Below the pieces are notes generated by a model. It was not told where the DNA came from. It saw only the letters and a program-made list of their open reading frames with translations, and searched no databases. Below are positions 6,900 to 7,011 of a stretch of DNA of 7,011 bases, in pieces. Position 1 is the stretch's first letter; each line of letters starts with the position of its first letter. The DNA is from Clostridiales bacterium. GTDB lineage: Bacteria; Bacillota; Clostridia; Oscillospirales; Oscillospiraceae. A program made the translations under genes and the position numbers. The stretch covers positions 1 to 7,011 of the forward strand of contig JAAYWX010000481.1 of the NCBI GenBank assembly GCA_012516225.1. The letters run 5' to 3'.

Positions 6900-7011
6900 T
6901 TTATTCTGGATAAGAGCGGCTCGATGAGCGGATTGGAAACCGATACGATTGGCGGCTATAACTCGATGCTTGAAAAACAGAAGGCGCTTGAGGGTGAGTG
7001 CTATATTACAA
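6879..7011 (+). CDS. VWA domain protein, N-terminal part; start unresolved, cut by right edge
   Basis: The reading frame LTELVFILDKSGSMSGLE is a classic start of a von Willebrand factor A domain, with the metal-binding MIDAS motif DxSxS (DKSGS, codons from 6909 to 6923) followed by TIGGYNSML. Such proteins bind partners through a divalent metal; several defence and stress islands carry them. The frame is open from immediately after the res TAG to the window end, and it is the same frame as res. No ATG, GTG or TTG occurs before the MIDAS motif; the first ATG (6924) lies inside it. AGGGA at 6871-6875 could serve as ribosome binding site for a start near TTA 6885, and a single change to TTG there would give the expected MTELVFILD. 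The family call is secure, but whether the gene is expressed, uses a non-standard start, or has lost its start cannot be settled. Its link to the restriction genes is only positional. Confidence 0.75.
   Translation, partial: MCLTELVFILDKSGSMSGLETDTIGGYNSMLEKQKALEGECYIT

Noticed and set aside
1..7011. DISARM or BREX system
   Set aside because: The visible helicase could resemble DISARM DrmD, but there is no DUF1998 protein, PLD protein, PglZ, BrxC or PglX; Mod and Res motif order and the PD-(D/E)XK end identify a type III system instead.
1..7011. CRISPR array, tRNA or rRNA gene
   Set aside because: No regularly spaced repeats, cloverleaf-like segments or rRNA-like sequence were seen; almost all of the window is coding.

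Overview
The window is a stretch of a bacterial defence island read entirely on the + strand. It holds the C-terminal part of an SNF2-type helicase, a DUF4391-family protein, a type III restriction-modification pair (Mod methyltransferase, then Res helicase-nuclease), and the first codons of a von Willebrand factor A (VWA) domain protein cut by the window end. Strong AGGAGG-type ribosome binding sites, moderate GC and the Clostridia-like look of the proteins suggest an anaerobic member of the Bacillota. This is an inference from style; nothing in the window fixes the taxon.

Layout: 1-1272 is the helicase C-terminus, open at the left edge. 1201-1338 is a helicase-DUF4391 junction with three successive hairpins, an internal strong Shine-Dalgarno and a possible 21-codon ORF. 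It supplies an odd C-terminal tail to the helicase and looks like inserted sequence. 1339-1950 is the DUF4391 protein, whose stop overlaps the start of Mod (TAATG). 1950-3842 is Mod, with intact DPPY and FSGSA motifs and a central recognition region that is clearly AT-richer than its flanks. 3855-6878 is Res, with complete helicase motifs and a C-terminal PD...ExK nuclease site. From 6879 a VWA protein with an intact MIDAS motif is read in the same frame as Res, straight after the Res stop codon and without a recognisable start codon.

The tight spacing (66, -1 and 12 bases) and shared strand argue for one transcript. Mod would read an asymmetric DNA site and methylate adenine. Res would join Mod, translocate or slide using ATP and cut unmethylated invading DNA. 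The helicase and DUF4391 protein are likely accessory partners of the same system; their roles cannot be read from the sequence. No promoter or intrinsic terminator could be supported inside the window, so the operon promoter probably lies to the left.

The core is a recognisable type III restriction system in an extended operon, not a wholly new system. The points that most merit a second look are the structured junction at 1201-1338, the mosaic specificity region of Mod, the missing start of the VWA gene, and the function of the helicase plus DUF4391 pair.
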